A stretch of DNA of 23,091 nt from Nemertoderma westbladi (GCA_032718475.1 JAUCBJ010007713.1:1-23091); one strand, 5' to 3'; shown: positions 1 through 12,005, numbered from the stretch's first letter. A program made the numbers and translations. The notes: a model not told the origin generated them from the letters alone.

Positions 1-297
1 ATCTGCCTCACCGGTTAGAGGACAGGTATCCTTCTGTCTAGTACGTAGGCATTCGACCCGCTCACGTACATAGAATAGATACAAGGCTCTGTTCCTCGCC
101 AGTAGTCGTTTGTGTACTATATCTGTTTGTTTAGATATCCTGGACTGGGATTTGTTGTCAGATACTGTACAAGCCCGTATACATTACTAGAGTCTCATAG
201 TAAGATACATCGTTACTAGGATCTGGTAAGCGGTATACTACTGGACCCTTACAATATAATATATTATATGTTTATAATTATACTACTTACTTATGCT

Positions 298-351
298 ACT
301 TAAACATTAAATCGAAGTTACATATATGTAACTTCGATTTAATGTTTAAGT
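298..351. repeat. 54-bp perfect palindrome
   Basis: The sequence from 298 to 351 is its own reverse complement, centred between 324 and 325 (ACATA|TATGT), with arms of 27 bases and no loop. Pairing fails at 297/352. The arms include TTAAACATTAAATCGAAGTT. It could extrude as a cruciform or be the collapsed remnant of an inverted-repeat element. Confidence 0.95.
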
Positions 352-2235
352 CTACTTAATAAAATTATATTAATTAAATAATTAGTGAACAATCCTTTCT
401 TTTAATTTATTATATAAAGTTTCGAATAAAATTACCTTCGTAGAGTCGTAATGGACCACTTTCTCAGACCACAGTTATCTTCTCACAATCCACCCCGCAA
501 TCGAATCTTATAAAGTTATCGATTATAAGACATCTTTAATAGTGTAAATGTTGAATCAACACCACCCGGCCTCGTATGAAAAATCATAAGGTTTTATATA
601 ATAAAAACTATATTGTTCATTTAAAGGCATCGACAAAATACATGACACTATGACTGGTTTACACCAAATACACCATGCATCTCAAACAATAAGGTAGGGT
701 AATAATTAAACATAATAAATTACTGTCGTAGTGATGTAATGAAATATAAACCAAATGATTAATTCATAATAAACAAGTTCATTATACTAAATTAATATAA
801 TATAATTGATTAAGTAATAAGTAGCACTAAATATAAACCTAGACATTACATGCACGACTCCTACAGGAAGCTAATCTTATACATATATTATGGCAAATAG
901 CTGCCGTTTTTTGACTTAACCTCGCATGGGGGAGAATTCTGTTAATGTTTTATGTAAATTTGGTAGGAAATTTGGTAATAGGCCTAATGCATATCATACT
1001 GAAACAGGCTGGTGAGGGAGGAGTAGTTTCTCTCCCTCCCTCAACCTTTTGTCTATCTTTGAATCCGTGTTCATATTTGCTATTATTAATTGTATCCATT
1101 TTAATATCGAGTTTTCAATAAATAAATGATTATCGAAAGATTAAAAATCGCTGGAATGGCATACTATTAATTAAATCCCTAAATTTTAAAAATTAATAAT
1201 AACCGTAGAAAACTAAATTATCGATAGGATATCGCACACAACAATTACCTATACAAATCACACATATTACTGTAATACTTTCCCATGCAAGGTTATGTAG
1301 TAATATCCGCCGACAAATAGAGAGACACACGACGACCAAGGTTCATACATTGGTTGAATTTGAAAAAGAAAGCCGAGAGACGACAAATTCAATAGTTATT
1401 GATATATAAATTAACAAATTGAATGGCACAATGGAAAAAAAATGGCATTAAAAGTTCCAAAATTAAAGAATATTATTAGCACTAATTGCAAATTAAGTAG
1501 ATCTTCATCTGCATATTACAATGATTACGTCAAGAAAAATTTAACAAACATGATATCAATGAAAAAATGTAAAATACATAATACCATATAAATTACATAG
1601 TTAACCATCCTAACGCAACAATAAAAATGGAAACACACAAAGTTTTTACAAAACTCGATGAGCATAAATAATAGATCTAATCGTGCTAGAATCCTTGATT
1701 TGGTATATTACATTGTTGTTAAGGAAACATACCTGATTACCCTGTAATAATTACACAAATGAAAGCAAATCTAATATTTCGGTGATATCAATAATCTCAT
1801 AAAAGGAACGCGAGATATTGCAGAAATCATTGGATAACGTTTGAGTGACAAAAAACACCAAAATAACGATTCACAATCGCAATACCCTATAATCTTAATA
1901 GATAAAAATGATTATTCTTGAACATAATGTTTCCATAGTAACCAAATTAAGACCGACATACGTAAATTTTGGTTGAAACTTCCAATGCTCATATAAATAT
2001 AGTCATTCACGACTCAAGGACTTAAATATCTCGCTGGTAACTTTTTATGCACAACAACTCTGTAAACCACAAAACTAATAGCAATAATTAAATAATAAAT
2101 TAAAATTGTTTATTAAACTGATAATTAAATAAATTAATAGTAAAGCGGATAGAAGATAATTTGGAAGACATAAATAAGTTAAGAATATTAAAATTATTAA
2201 TTATATAATTAGCTGGAAGCTTATCTTATGCCGAA

Positions 2236-2251
2236 GGGGGGGGGGGGGGGG
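2236..2251. repeat. poly-G tract (G16)
   Basis: Run of 16 G on the plus strand in the 3' flank of talin, within otherwise AT-rich DNA. It is followed by a GC-richer ~200-bp stretch with no recognisable content. Confidence 0.9.
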
Positions 2252-2872
2252 ATATCCTGGGGAAATTCGACGCAAATAACAGCTGATTAGTGTAACCTGT
2301 TCTATTGAGTTCCGTTTATTGTTTTGGTTAGATGCCACTGTAACCTGCTCTTTTCCCTAAATTGAGAATTTAACATTGAGGCGGGATATTAATTCGCCAA
2401 GACGGTATTTGCATCCAGTTTCCGGATTCCCCCACGTCTCAACTCATTCTAATACAACACGGATACACAATTCCAGTATACTATAAAGGATTACACATCA
2501 AAAGGTTCTTAATATAAAATTATTATTATAATAATATCAAATTCAACATAAAAATTCACGTATATAGGTGGTAGCGATGAAAACTCGAAAAATACAATTC
2601 AAACTCAATCCGTTGGTTAATTAATTAGTTTTAGTTTATGTATTCGATATAAATAAATTTCAGTAACATGTTTTTGGAATAACTTTATACTATTTTTATA
2701 TATTTTCATTTTCATATCTTTATATATTTTTTTAACATGGCACGTAATTAATTATTGTAAAACGTAATTAATTAAAATTTAAATAACAATAAATAATTTT
2801 AGATTAAATTTGATCTATCGTCCTTTGCCAATAATTAAATAATTCTGGCCCAATCATATTCATTTATTTTAT

Positions 2873-2915
2873 GATATCCAAATAAGTTACAATTTAAATA
2901 AGGAAGAATTTTAAT
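2873..2915 (-). promoter_or_regulatory. candidate talin polyadenylation signals
   Basis: On the minus strand, ATTAAA (plus TTTAAT, 2910-2915) and AATAAA (plus TTTATT, 2873-2878) lie 350-395 nt after the TAG. No closer canonical AATAAA was seen. In such AT-rich DNA these hexamers arise by chance, so this is only a candidate. Confidence 0.25.
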
Positions 2916-3264
2916 TGAACTGATGACAACAATTGACACATTAAATGCACGCCATCGTATTGGCTCGCATTTATGTATATCCCGAGATATTTGTAAAAAA
3001 CAAATTAAAATCTGAGAAAAATATTTACATAACCAAATATAATGTAAATATTTTTTTCTGATTTCGTAACTAATAACAACATGAGTTAAATTTGAATAAA
3101 TTGCACAATAACATTTCGTATAGGGAAAGCGTTTAGGGATTGGGGATAATTAATAACTCACTAGATATAGGGTAAACACTAATTAATAAATTATTTAAAT
3201 AAGTTACAAAAAAATTTGCGAATGAAATAGTTAATAGAACGAATAGTTGAATATGATTGGTTAA

Positions 3265-6200
3265 CTATGACTCATCGGCGGGATTTGTGTGCGCGTATTT
3301 GGCTTTGTTCAGGGCCTCCAGACTCCTTTGAGCCTCGGCTAACTCCCTCTGTTTCTCTAGAATCTTCGCGTTGGCTTCCAACTCTTTGGTAACGAGTTCC
3401 ACGTAGGTGTGTTTCGTACGCCGCCTAGTGGTTATAGTAGTAACTGTCTCTTCGCGTTTCCACGCGAGATTCTGCGCCGCCATTACGAGATGGTCTGTCG
3501 CGCGTTTAACCGCGTTACCCGCCTCCTGTAACCGTTGCATAGCAACGCTGTCAACACCCGCCTTTACGCGACACGCGACCAACAGCTGAGCGGTCGCCGT
3601 AGCAACCATTTTGGCGGCGGATATGAGACGCTCCTCTTTGCACTCGCCTAGAACTAACGCGTTGGCGGCCTCACACAGCGCGTGGGTTGCCTCGGTAACC
3701 ATCTTAGCCGCGGAGATGAGCCCCTGAGCCCAAGTGGAGTCGTCGTGATATACCGACTCGCTAGTAGTGTGTTTACCTATAATCCCCTTGGAGACCAACT
3801 CCCGTTGCGCCAAAGTCGCCGCTTTCATCAACGAGGATGTCGCGTTCGCTATCTTCTTAACGGCGTCGAGAATTTGGGCCTCGAAGTTGAGGTTACTGCG
3901 TTCTTCAGCGGAAGCGGCGGCGATCACGGTCCGAGGTCGGAGTTCCTGGAGTTTCCTCGCCGCTTCCTCGATGGACGCCGCCGCTTCGAGCAACTCGGTC
4001 TCGGCAATGACGGCGGGATCGTCCGGGTTCACCAGATCCGCTCCTTTACATGCCTTGGCGCACTGCACCAACTCGCTTACCGAAGTCGCCACGCTCTTCG
4101 CGTAGTTGGTGAGGCGGCTGGACTCAGGGGGTTGGCGGCCGTCCAACGTCGTCAGAATGTACTGGAGCAGCGCGGTGAAGGCCGCGGCGCAATCGCGGCC
4201 CGCAGTAACCGTCCGATCGGCGACCTCCTCGGAGACCTCCTGACTCGCGTAGAAAGCAACCGACTTAGAGATCCAGATCATATCGATTACCGACTTCCGG
4301 GACAAGTTGGCCGCAGACATGACGTCATCCTGCTGGTGGTGGTCGCTCTTGGCGGCGGCTACAACCTTAGTAGTAGCCATGGTGACCCCCTTGGCGATCC
4401 GGAGTAAGTCCTCCGGGGTGTGGCGTTGGTCGGGCCGATGCCGGGAGTTGAACGATTTATCTTCCTGTTTGAGGGCGTCGACCGCGGCTTCCAGGGATCT
4501 CGTACCTCGCGAAGCCTCGTCCTCCACGCTCTTTACGCTCTTTAATAATGACGTCACGTTAGTGACCATGTTCTTGGCGGAAACCTTTAGGTTCTGCATG
4601 GCTGGGTCATCGCGATCCCGACCGGAGGCGTTTTTAGTCGCGTTTATCAGATCGCTGAGAGCGGCGGCGACGTCTTTAACGGCGTTGATTAGGAAGACCT
4701 GCGCCTCGGGCGCATCGCCGTTCAGCGAGGCCGCGCCTTGCTTCACCACGCTGGTCAGCTGAGTGATGGTGGCGACCGCTGATTGGGCGGCCTGCGCCAA
4801 GGTCTCCTGGCTAGACGCGGCCCCGGTTACCAACGTTTTCGTGTCCTCGACCAGCGCTTTCGCCGTCTTTAGGATGACCTCGCGATGGTCGGCGAAGTTG
4901 CTGACGGCGGGATCCGGGCTGAGGGTCCCGGCCGTCGCGAACAGGATCGTCGTGTCGAGGTCCACGATGAGTCCGGAGACCGCGCTGGCCGCGTTGATGC
5001 AGGCCTGCGTGCCGCGGGATCCGGCCTGCAACGCGGCAAGCACATATGAGACCCGCTCGCTGACCGCGCGTGCGCTCGCGGACAGGTCCCGTTTGGCCAA
5101 CCCGTCCGCCGGGGTGTTCTGCACGAGTCCCGCGTTCCGTACGAGTTTCACGCACTCGCCGCCGAGATCCTGGATGGTACGACGGACTCGCGAGGAGATC
5201 TCCTCGCTTCCGGTTGTCGCGATCGCCCCCTGACTGTGTTGACACAACTCCCCGTAGTTCTTAGTCGCCTCAGCCGCGAGCTGAGCCAGTTGACTAGGAT
5301 TGGAGGTCGCCTTGGCAACCATCTCTTGACTGACCTTGGCGATGCGTCGAGCGTTGCTAACCATCGATGTTTGGTAGTCGACGAACCTGGAGGAGGATGA
5401 TGAAATCTCGATGTGCTTCTCGGTGATGGTGATGGACTTTGTGATGGAGTCTATAAGACCATCGACGTGACCCGTCTCCGAAGAACTCTCCTCTAAGGAG
5501 GATATAAGATCATCAACGGCCTCCATCATGCTCCCAGCTGCGTCATCTATAGCCGAGTGGGTTTTAACGGCTCGCGGATTCCCCCCGCCCTCCTTCACGC
5601 TGTAGACCAACTGTAACGCGGACTCGGCCACGGTTTTCGTCTCGTCCAGGACGGCGGCTTGTCGCTGCGGATGACCGCCGCATTTACTAGCCGCCGCGAC
5701 AGCGGACCTCGCCAACGGCTCCAAGTAGGAGGACAACGCCGTCACCGAGTGCCCTAGATGCTCCGCCTCGTCCTTCCCAGCCCGGACCGTGGGAGCCACG
5801 CAGTCCGAGAGCTGCTGACACACGTTTATCATCCGTTCGTAGTTCGTCTGGATGGGATACTCGTCGATGGGAACGAGTTCCCGACTCAGCAACTCCATCG
5901 AGGTTTGATCGACGTCCCGAACGCAGCCGTTAATCGTCTCGATCGCGGATTCGCACTCCGTCTGGCCGGGGGCGCGATCCTTAATCGCCTGTATCAACTT
6001 CTTCATGGAATCCGAAATGGTTTTCGAGTTGGCGGCGAGTTCCTGCCACAACGGAAGGTCCTTGGGATTTATTGCGAGTTGCTTCGCCGTTCGGATTAGA
6101 TGAGTGCTGCTGGTGACCATGGCCCGTCCGCTGTGGACGATGGGTTCCTGCGCGATCCGAGCTTTGGGGCTGATCCGCGCCGGGATGCTCGCGAACTCCG

Positions 6201-7841
6201 GAGACGAGGCGAACTTGGAGAGGCTATCGACGGCGAGGAGGAGCGGCTTGGTGGATTCCGCGCAGAGCTTCCGGTTAGTCTCGGAAGGAAAGGCGTCCAA
6301 AGCCTTGATGTGTTTGACCACAGTGGCGGTGGAGTTGGCTATGTCCTTGGCGCTCTGGACGAAGTGTTTCTTGGCGATCGGGTTGGCGCTCTTGCCGCTC
6401 GCGACGCGGCACACGTTGCACATGGCGCTCGTGTGCTTCGCGATGATTGTCGCTGCGGTGAGTATCTCGCGACTGGCCGCCTTCCCACCGGCGGGCTGCG
6501 TCGCCGCGGAGGCGACGAGCGACGCGCACGCGGCTCCGATATCCGCGGCGATCCGCGCGAATTGCTGCTGATCCACCAACCCGGACTGGCCCGGCTCGCT
6601 GGCGGGGTCGCTGACCCCCACCAGGTAGGCGGCCTGGGCGGCGGCCTCAGAGATCCCGCAGACCGCCGCCGACGTCAGGGCCACTCGCTCCCCGAACTCC
6701 TCCAACTGGCCCGACTTGGCGTGCTGCGTAATAGCCGCCATCCCTTCGCCCAGCACCGTCGCCCGTTGCTGAACCGCTTCGAGGCAATCGAAGTAACTCA
6801 TTTGGTTTACCGACTCGAAAGGATTGTCGAGTAATCCCGAACTCAGTTGGATATTCCTCAACGCTGTATCGCATTGTTTCTGCCCCGGGGCGCTCTGGAT
6901 ACACATGTTAATCAGCTGGTTGATGGAATCAGTTACGCCCCTAGCGGCTGTCTGTAACTGCCCCTTAGAGTTAGGCGCTGAGGGGTCGGCTGTTAAACTT
7001 TTAGCCGCCAGAAGGAGTTTACTCGAGGCCAAACTGATGCTCTTCAGGTTGGTTACCATCTCGGTCTGGGACTTTGGGTCGCTGGATCTCCCAGCCAGCT
7101 CGGTACTTACGTCGACCAACCCCGTAAAGTCCCGACCCAACTGTCTGGCACCCTCAGCGAGCCTCTTGGGTTCGTCGCGACCCGAGGCCATCAACCCCGT
7201 GGCGGTTTGGTTGAGCGAGGTCGCCGCCGTCTGGAGTTCCGTCTGGACGGTCTGGAAGGAGCGGTCGGAGGCCGGGAGCTCGGCGATACGGGAAGACGCC
7301 GCCGAAACCGACGCCAACGCCTCCGCCATGTCGCGTTGCCCCGGGAGACAACTCACGCAGTTGTTTATCGCGAGACTCACCGCCTTGGCTACGTCGGCTA
7401 GTCGTTGGTGGTTGCTAGGGTCCGCCGGGTTGCTAAGCACTTTACGAGCTTCCGCCAATAAGTCGCAACTTCTACTCATGACGTCACCGGCGGAAGCGAT
7501 AAGGGCGGCGGCCTCTTGGGGGCGGTCGCTGGACGCCGCTACGCCTCTAGCGGCCGCGGCGAGGTTGCTAAGCGACTGGGCGGTGTCCCGGGCCGCTATA
7601 CCGGTGTAGCCGTCGTTCCCTTGTGACGCGGAGGTCAGCAGCTGGGCCAGACAGCTCCCGACCGTCTTGGAGTTGGCTGCGAGTTCGTAGGTGCAACCGT
7701 CCCGAGTGTCTCCCGGCAACGGGACCAGGGTTCCCGCCTGCAAGGACCTCCCTGTCTCCTCCAACTCGCCATGTAACCCTCGGATTACGTCCAACGCGGA
7801 GTCCATCTCCAAACTGCCGCCGCATGCGTCCTTGGCATTCT
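3265..7841 (-). CDS. talin terminal exon G: rod R5-R13, I/LWEQ actin-binding domain, dimerisation helix
   Basis: A single 4577-nt exon encodes 1524 residues and ends at TAG (3265-3267). The true start is the acceptor TTTTTCCAG at 7842; the upstream in-frame ATG at 7857 is intronic. It follows vertebrate talin almost domain by domain: CGGSLEMDSALDVI, AKAVSLAINNCVSCLPGQRD, EAAAQAAYLVGVSDP (near 6610-6650), AATIIAKHTSAMCNVCR, SFVDYQTSMV-like RFVDYQTSMV, VSYVLAALQAGSRGTQAC, FADHREVILKTAKALVEDTK. The I/LWEQ region (about 3900-3420) has LNFEAQILDAVKKIANATSS and AAKMVATATAQLLVACRVKA. A coiled-coil dimerisation tail (KELEANAKILEKQRELAEAQ) follows. The exon is much GC-richer than the introns. It lacks introns in a region that is split many times in vertebrates. 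Confidence 0.97.
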
Positions 7842-8200
7842 CTGGAAAAACATTCAAAATGAAATTAATATATAGTAATTAATTAATTAATAGTATTTAA
7901 CTACATAAATAAAACAATATGACACAAGACGAAATATTCCTATTTTGTTCCTTTAGTTTCAGGATTATTTATAGTTTATTATACTTGGGTCAGGGTGGTA
8001 AATAAAATAAATTCCGATAAAACTCATCCCTCCTAATCATGAAACTGAAAGTAATTTGTTAGTAGGCCTAAATAACGGGACCGTTTGTAAAAATGATTGC
8101 GGCGAAAATAATAATTGCGGTAGTAGAATAGCATGTGAAATCAATATTGAAAAGTATCGCCACAATTAAACCTGTTAACTCTATCAGGTTATTAACATAC
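7842..8200 (-). other. intron F/G (359 bp)
   Basis: Phase 1 intron with donor GTATGTTAAT and acceptor ATGTTTTTCCAG at 7842. It is AT-rich with no repeats or genes recognised. Confidence 0.85.
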
Positions 8201-8393
8201 CGAGAGATGTTTTGAGTTGAGTGAGACTGGTGTTTAAATTCTTGTTACACGAATTGAGTTGTCCGGCAGAGTCCAAGTCTTCCACAGTCGGCAGGGCTGC
8301 GTTCACTGTACTAACTAACTTGGTCGCTAGAGGCGTCATGGTCTGGCAGGCCGTTATTAGTTGTAACTGACAAGACGCTTTCTCTGGACTCGT
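8201..8393 (-). CDS. talin exon F: rod bundle R4
   Basis: This is a 193-nt exon. The acceptor TTTGTTTCAG precedes ACGAGTCCAGAG, and the donor CTCTCG|GTATGT is at 8195-8201. It encodes TSPEKASCQLQLITACQTMT, TKLVSTVNAALPTVEDLDS and LNSCNKNLNTSLTQLKTSL, and ends with G, the first base of Glu completed by exon G. The vertebrate sequence has SPSAQLALIAASQSFLQP..., KASVPTIQDQASAMQLSQCAKNL and GTALAELRTAAQKA here, so the order and spacing agree. Reading past the donor gives a short false extension (GMLIT stop). Confidence 0.93.
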
Positions 8394-8959
8394 CTGAAAC
8401 AAACAGGAATTCGTTAAAAATAATATCGAAATCCTCATATGGTTATTATAGAGATTCCAAGCTAGTAAAGGAACTTGGCAAGTTTTGGCAAAATGCGACA
8501 ACAAATATAAATATAAGATAATACAAGGTTAAAAGTAAAATTATAGTATATTATAATATTTGTACCCGCAATATATTATGTACAAATATATTGTGGGGGG
8601 GGGGGGGGGGGCGGGGGGGTCAAATTACAAGGCTGTTCCAAGCAGGACCACGTGAGACCATATTTGGGACGGTCTATGTGATTGGGAGACTTTATATCCC
8701 AGACGGATTCGTAGGCTAATAGTAGTGGCGGCCAAAAACCAAAATTTTATAAACTCTAACCCATAATAGATTATGTAATTAACCTCTTAATTTCATTTAC
8801 CCCATCATGGGGTGTATCAATCTAAAAAAAGGTACCATGGGACCATTATGTTGCCGTTGTTCAGTGTAACCGAGGTGACCAGTCAGTGGTAGTTCATTAG
8901 AATCAGTGACGGCGCGAGCAACGAGCGGCAGATATTATTGTAATAATTTTTAAACTAAC
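8394..8959 (-). other. intron E/F (566 bp) with a G-tract
   Basis: Phase 0 intron with donor GTTAGTTT and acceptor TTTGTTTCAG. It contains a tract of 17 G, one C and 7 G at 8595-8619 on the plus strand (C-rich in the transcript), and otherwise nothing recognisable. Confidence 0.85.
8595..8619. repeat. poly-G tract (G17-C-G7)
   Basis: Uninterrupted run of 17 G, then C, then 7 G on the plus strand, in intron E/F. The transcript strand carries C. It could form quadruplex or triplex DNA and its length may be uncertain from sequencing. Confidence 0.9.
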
Positions 8960-9121
8960 CTGAAAGGCCTTCAACCCGTCTACTAGTTGAGGAATACACT
9001 GATTGGTGTTTTGGCATTCATTAGTTAGCTGTTGCCTGGACGACGGATTCCGATTATTGGCTGCGCAGTTATGGGCAGCTGATATTGTCTGTTGGGAAGC
9101 CGTGACAACCTGACCAGCCGC
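8960..9121 (-). CDS. talin exon E: R3/R4 boundary
   Basis: This 162-nt exon has 54 codons and phase 0 at both ends. The acceptor GTTTTGGTTAG precedes GCGGCTGGTCAG, and the donor TTTCAG|GTTAGT is at 8955-8960. It encodes AAGQVVTASQQTISAAHNCA, NNRNPSSRQQLTNECQ and NQCIPQLVDGLKAFQ. The vertebrate counterpart is AAKQAAASATQTIAAAQHAAS...LLVQSCKAVAEQIPLLVQGVRG, in the same order. It was absent from simple ORF calling but is secured by the joined frame with exons D and F. Confidence 0.93.
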
Positions 9122-9524
9122 CTAACCAAAACAAAAAAATACTATTAACATTTTTTGTTAATCATGGTATTTAATTACAATTATTATTATTATACTCGCG
9201 CAAGCGCAGACCAGACTAGCTGGCATTTATTAATAAAATTGTGACAAATATACGATTATAAGGTTACACTATTATAACATCAGTAAAACAATCAGGATAA
9301 ATGTTTACCACTAAATTATTAAATAAAATATGTCGTTAGTTGGCTAAAATAAAGCTAATATTAAAATTGCATCAATAATTATACAATCAATGTGGGATAC
9401 GGTTAATATAGCATAGGGACGACACGTTATAATAAACATTAATACAAATAGTTATTGTGGATAAGGTTGTGTACCGTACGGTTCGAATTAACACCAATTG
9501 AGAGTATGCAGTAAAGGAACAAAC

Positions 9525-10152
9525 TTAAAATCCGTAAAATTGTAGTATTCTATTATGTTTAGTTTTAAATGTTACTCCATGCAGATCATAGCAATTCTTT
9601 ACGAAATTAGCACAAATTATGTCGTTAAGTGAGTTATTGCCAGTTTGGAATCCTGTCATGAGTGCACGTTTGTCATATTCACATGTTAGTATTGACCACA
9701 TAGAAGGGATTTGGTACGTTAACTTTGTTTGTCTGTAGGTGCTCATAAGGCCCCTGTATAACGTGCGGGATATTGCGTTATCCAAAGCGATATATCGGAG
9801 CTAGTTTGAAAGGTGAATATAGGGCATCTAAGTATTGGCAATGATGTGGAAACGGCGCTACGATAGGCCATGGTGCTAAGAGGCAACATGTTCAGGAGCT
9901 CGTATAATGTGTCGTTGTTCATATATAGACTCCAACGTGCAGAAGTCGGCGTAGAGCCTGTCTACAGGTTGAATTAATACGAGATATTTCATTCTTGCTC
10001 AGGCTACCGATCGTGTACTTTAGCTTGTATGTCAAGCTTGGGATAACAAGTGACTTCCAGAGATATGATAATGTTTCGGTATCTAACCATTGCAATGTCC
10101 ACTCCTTCTCTGCTGAAAAATTCCTCCCAATTTCCATATGTGCTGAGTGCAC
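9525..10152 (-). pseudogene. LINE post-RT C-terminal region, two frames
   Basis: The frame 10152-9919 reads LDTETLSYLWKSLVIPSLTY and ISRINSTCRQALRRLLHVGV. The LW-x-x-L-V-I-P-S-L-T-Y segment is the standard post-RT signature. A second frame, 9785-9525 (LMSTYRQTKLTYQIPSMWSI, GNNSLNDIICANFVKNCYDL), continues towards the element's 3' end. At least two frameshifts separate these from the RT frame. Confidence 0.6.
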
Positions 10153-11140
10153 TCTGCGGCGGCGTGTGCGCTGGTTTTGTTGGATGAAAGAGTGTAGCCC
10201 AGGAACTCGATTGTCTGACTTTCGGGTATTAGATGTCCATTAATACTAAGGAAACACGGTATGTAAGTGTTGGTGTTGACTTCGCTGTACATCCAGTGAC
10301 ATTTAGTCGGCTCGAACATTAGTTGTAACTTATCGAGCCCCATGTTCAGTATAGTTGACATGTGTTCAATTTCATGTTTAGTTGTGGCTAAAAGAAATAC
10401 ATCGTCAGCATACATTATGCACCCAGACCAGATGTCGTTGATCATGCACCCCAGTCCGGATTCAGTAAGCGACTGCATGACGCTTATGGTGTAAAGATTA
10501 AATAAACATGGTGACAGTAATGATCCTTGCATGATCCCTCTGGGCATATTTATGCCAACCGTGTCAATCAGATTACCGAATTTGAGGTACACCATGGCGA
10601 TGCTGTAGTAGTGAACCAGTAGACGGCAGATGAATGGGTTTATAATTCCTGATAACTTCTTGAAGAGAACTGCGTGGTCAACTTCATCGAAAGCAGAATT
10701 GATATCTAGTTGGCACATGAACAGACCTGATCCTAGTTCACTAAAGTGCTGTATACATTCCAGTATCAAGCCAATGGCGGCTTCGCATCCCACTTGTTCT
10801 TTGTAGGCTAACTGATGGTCGTTTCTCGGAAGGACATTCCCAAGGAAACCCTTGTATATTATACGCTCGAGTACCTTTGCTAATAGACATATGCTGGCAA
10901 TCGGTCTATAAGAGTTAGTTCTCATGGGATCTTTCCTCTTCCCTTTGTATAAGCTTGCTTTGATAGTTGCTCCAAAAACATCTGGTAGAATGCCAATACG
11001 TATAATTGCATTGTACATATTTGCTAACAGGTGACACATTGGCGGATAAAAGGTGCTCCACTGTTATGGAATTGAGGTCCGGTGATTTCCCTACCGATAA
11101 AGATAATATGGATTTCCTTATAGTTTCTTCAGATATGGTT
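10083..11140 (-). pseudogene. LINE reverse transcriptase with intact YADD
   Basis: The RT domain starts before the long open frame. At about 11140-11045 another frame reads SEETIRKSILSLSVGKSPDL, then NSITVEHLLSA, and a frameshift near 11040 leads into the 11039-10083 frame. This contains KGKRKDPMRTNSYRPIASIC, motif A QLDINSAFDEVDH, motif B MPRGIMQGSLLSPCLFNLY and motif C YADDVFLLA, with YADD at 10401-10412. Catalytic residues are present, but frameshifts on both sides make the protein non-functional. The thumb continues in another frame below 10152. Confidence 0.85.
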
Positions 11141-11194
11141 GGTACAGTAGTATTCTTGCATTGTCTGTCTAAATTATTGTTGATATTGGTAGTG

Positions 11195-11774
11195 CTAGTA
11201 ACGTTTCTTGTAATGAGTTGGTGGTGTGCTTGGTGAACCCTTGTTTGAAAATTTTCGCCAGAAACCCTTTGGGTTCAGCTTGTGAGTTACTTCACCAACA
11301 ACTGATCTTGCAACGTGTGTCTTCATGAGTAAATTTTTTAGTTGTCGTACTCCACGTTTGGACTGTTTGAATGAAGGCATTCACATCATCATCACATCAT
11401 CATCATCATCACCCACATCATCGTTAGGATCTTTCCCATTATTGACACATAGGTTATACAGGCTGCGGGTGGTTCGGCATCGTTCCGAAAGTGTAGTTGA
11501 GCGTATTCTATAGTTTTTAGTAATTCTTTTCTTTTTGATTACATTAATAGTTTCAAGTGCTGATTTGTGTAACGCAGTGTTAAATGTTGTTGGCAAAAAA
11601 AGTATTGAGGTCATCTAGTAATGCCATCTCCTCAAGGTAATTATCTAGAGTTCGACAGTACATGTCTTTACGCTTCTTGGATGCACTACTCCAATTGAAC
11701 CGTATAGGCGTCAGTTTTGTAGCTGTTTTTTCCGCCAGCTCTTTCTTTACAGCATCACAGTTGATTGAAATCAC
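11195..11774 (-). pseudogene. LINE linker between endonuclease and RT, frame-broken
   Basis: Three overlapping frames succeed one another: CDAVKKELAEKTATKLTPIR-FNWSSASKK... (to 11580), ...NTALHKSALETINVIKKKRI (from about 11590) and GVRQLKNLLMKTHVARS with LNPKGFWRKFSNKG (to 11195). Such W/K-rich, helical linkers with FW-R lie between endonuclease and RT in LINE ORF2 proteins. An (ATC)n microsatellite at about 11384-11423 has expanded within it and creates a run of Asp/Met codons. Confidence 0.55.
11384..11423. repeat. (CAT/ATC)n microsatellite
   Basis: Short trinucleotide tract of CATCAT/ATC repeats with interruptions, embedded in the LINE linker region. Confidence 0.9.
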
Positions 11775-12005
11775 GATTGTCAGATGATCAGAAAAATTAT
11801 CTGCTTCATCGTATTCTATGATGTATCCCCCTATGACTTTAAATGGTCCATATAACTCCGATGACCACCCCCAGTACAGTATAAGTATATGCTGGTCCTG
11901 TCACATTGTCAAGTGTGTCTAAAGCTGTAAGATTGTATTTGAGTAGGAAGTTGTTCAGAATGAGGCCACGGTCTGTTGCATTGGGTCTGAGGAATCGTGG
12001 TCCTT
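11760..12005 (-). pseudogene. LINE endonuclease C-terminal fragment
   Basis: The minus-strand reading GPRFLRPNATDRGLILNNFL, KYNLTALDTLDNVTGPAYTY, then a frameshift near 11875-11890 into SELYGPFKVIGGYIIEYDEA and DNFSDHLTIVISI. The RG-x-x-L-x-x-F-L...N-L...L-x-T pattern and SDH-L-x-I are the C-terminal hallmarks of EEP-type LINE endonucleases; His of SDH is catalytic in the family. Confidence 0.65.

Larger units (their letters stand above)
352..3264. other. 3' flank of talin, no gene recognised
   Basis: About 2.9 kb of AT-rich sequence. No ORF, splice-bounded exon, RNA gene or transposon protein is evident on either strand. Part must be the talin 3' UTR and flank. It holds the G16 tract and a small GAGGGAGG/CCTCCCTC purine-pyrimidine hairpin near 1014-1042. 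Positions 1-297 are likewise unassigned. Confidence 0.6.

Noticed and set aside
7842-7857. In-frame ATG at 7857 as a start codon of a separate 1530-residue protein
   Set aside because: It lies in the pyrimidine-rich acceptor (ATGTTTTTCCAG), and upstream exons join in frame to give the conserved talin order, so the codon is intronic.
3407-7882. Many plus- and minus-strand ORFs of 60-261 codons overlapping exon G
   Set aside because: These are shadow frames of the GC-rich talin exon, with Arg/Ala/Gly-rich compositions and no family resemblance.
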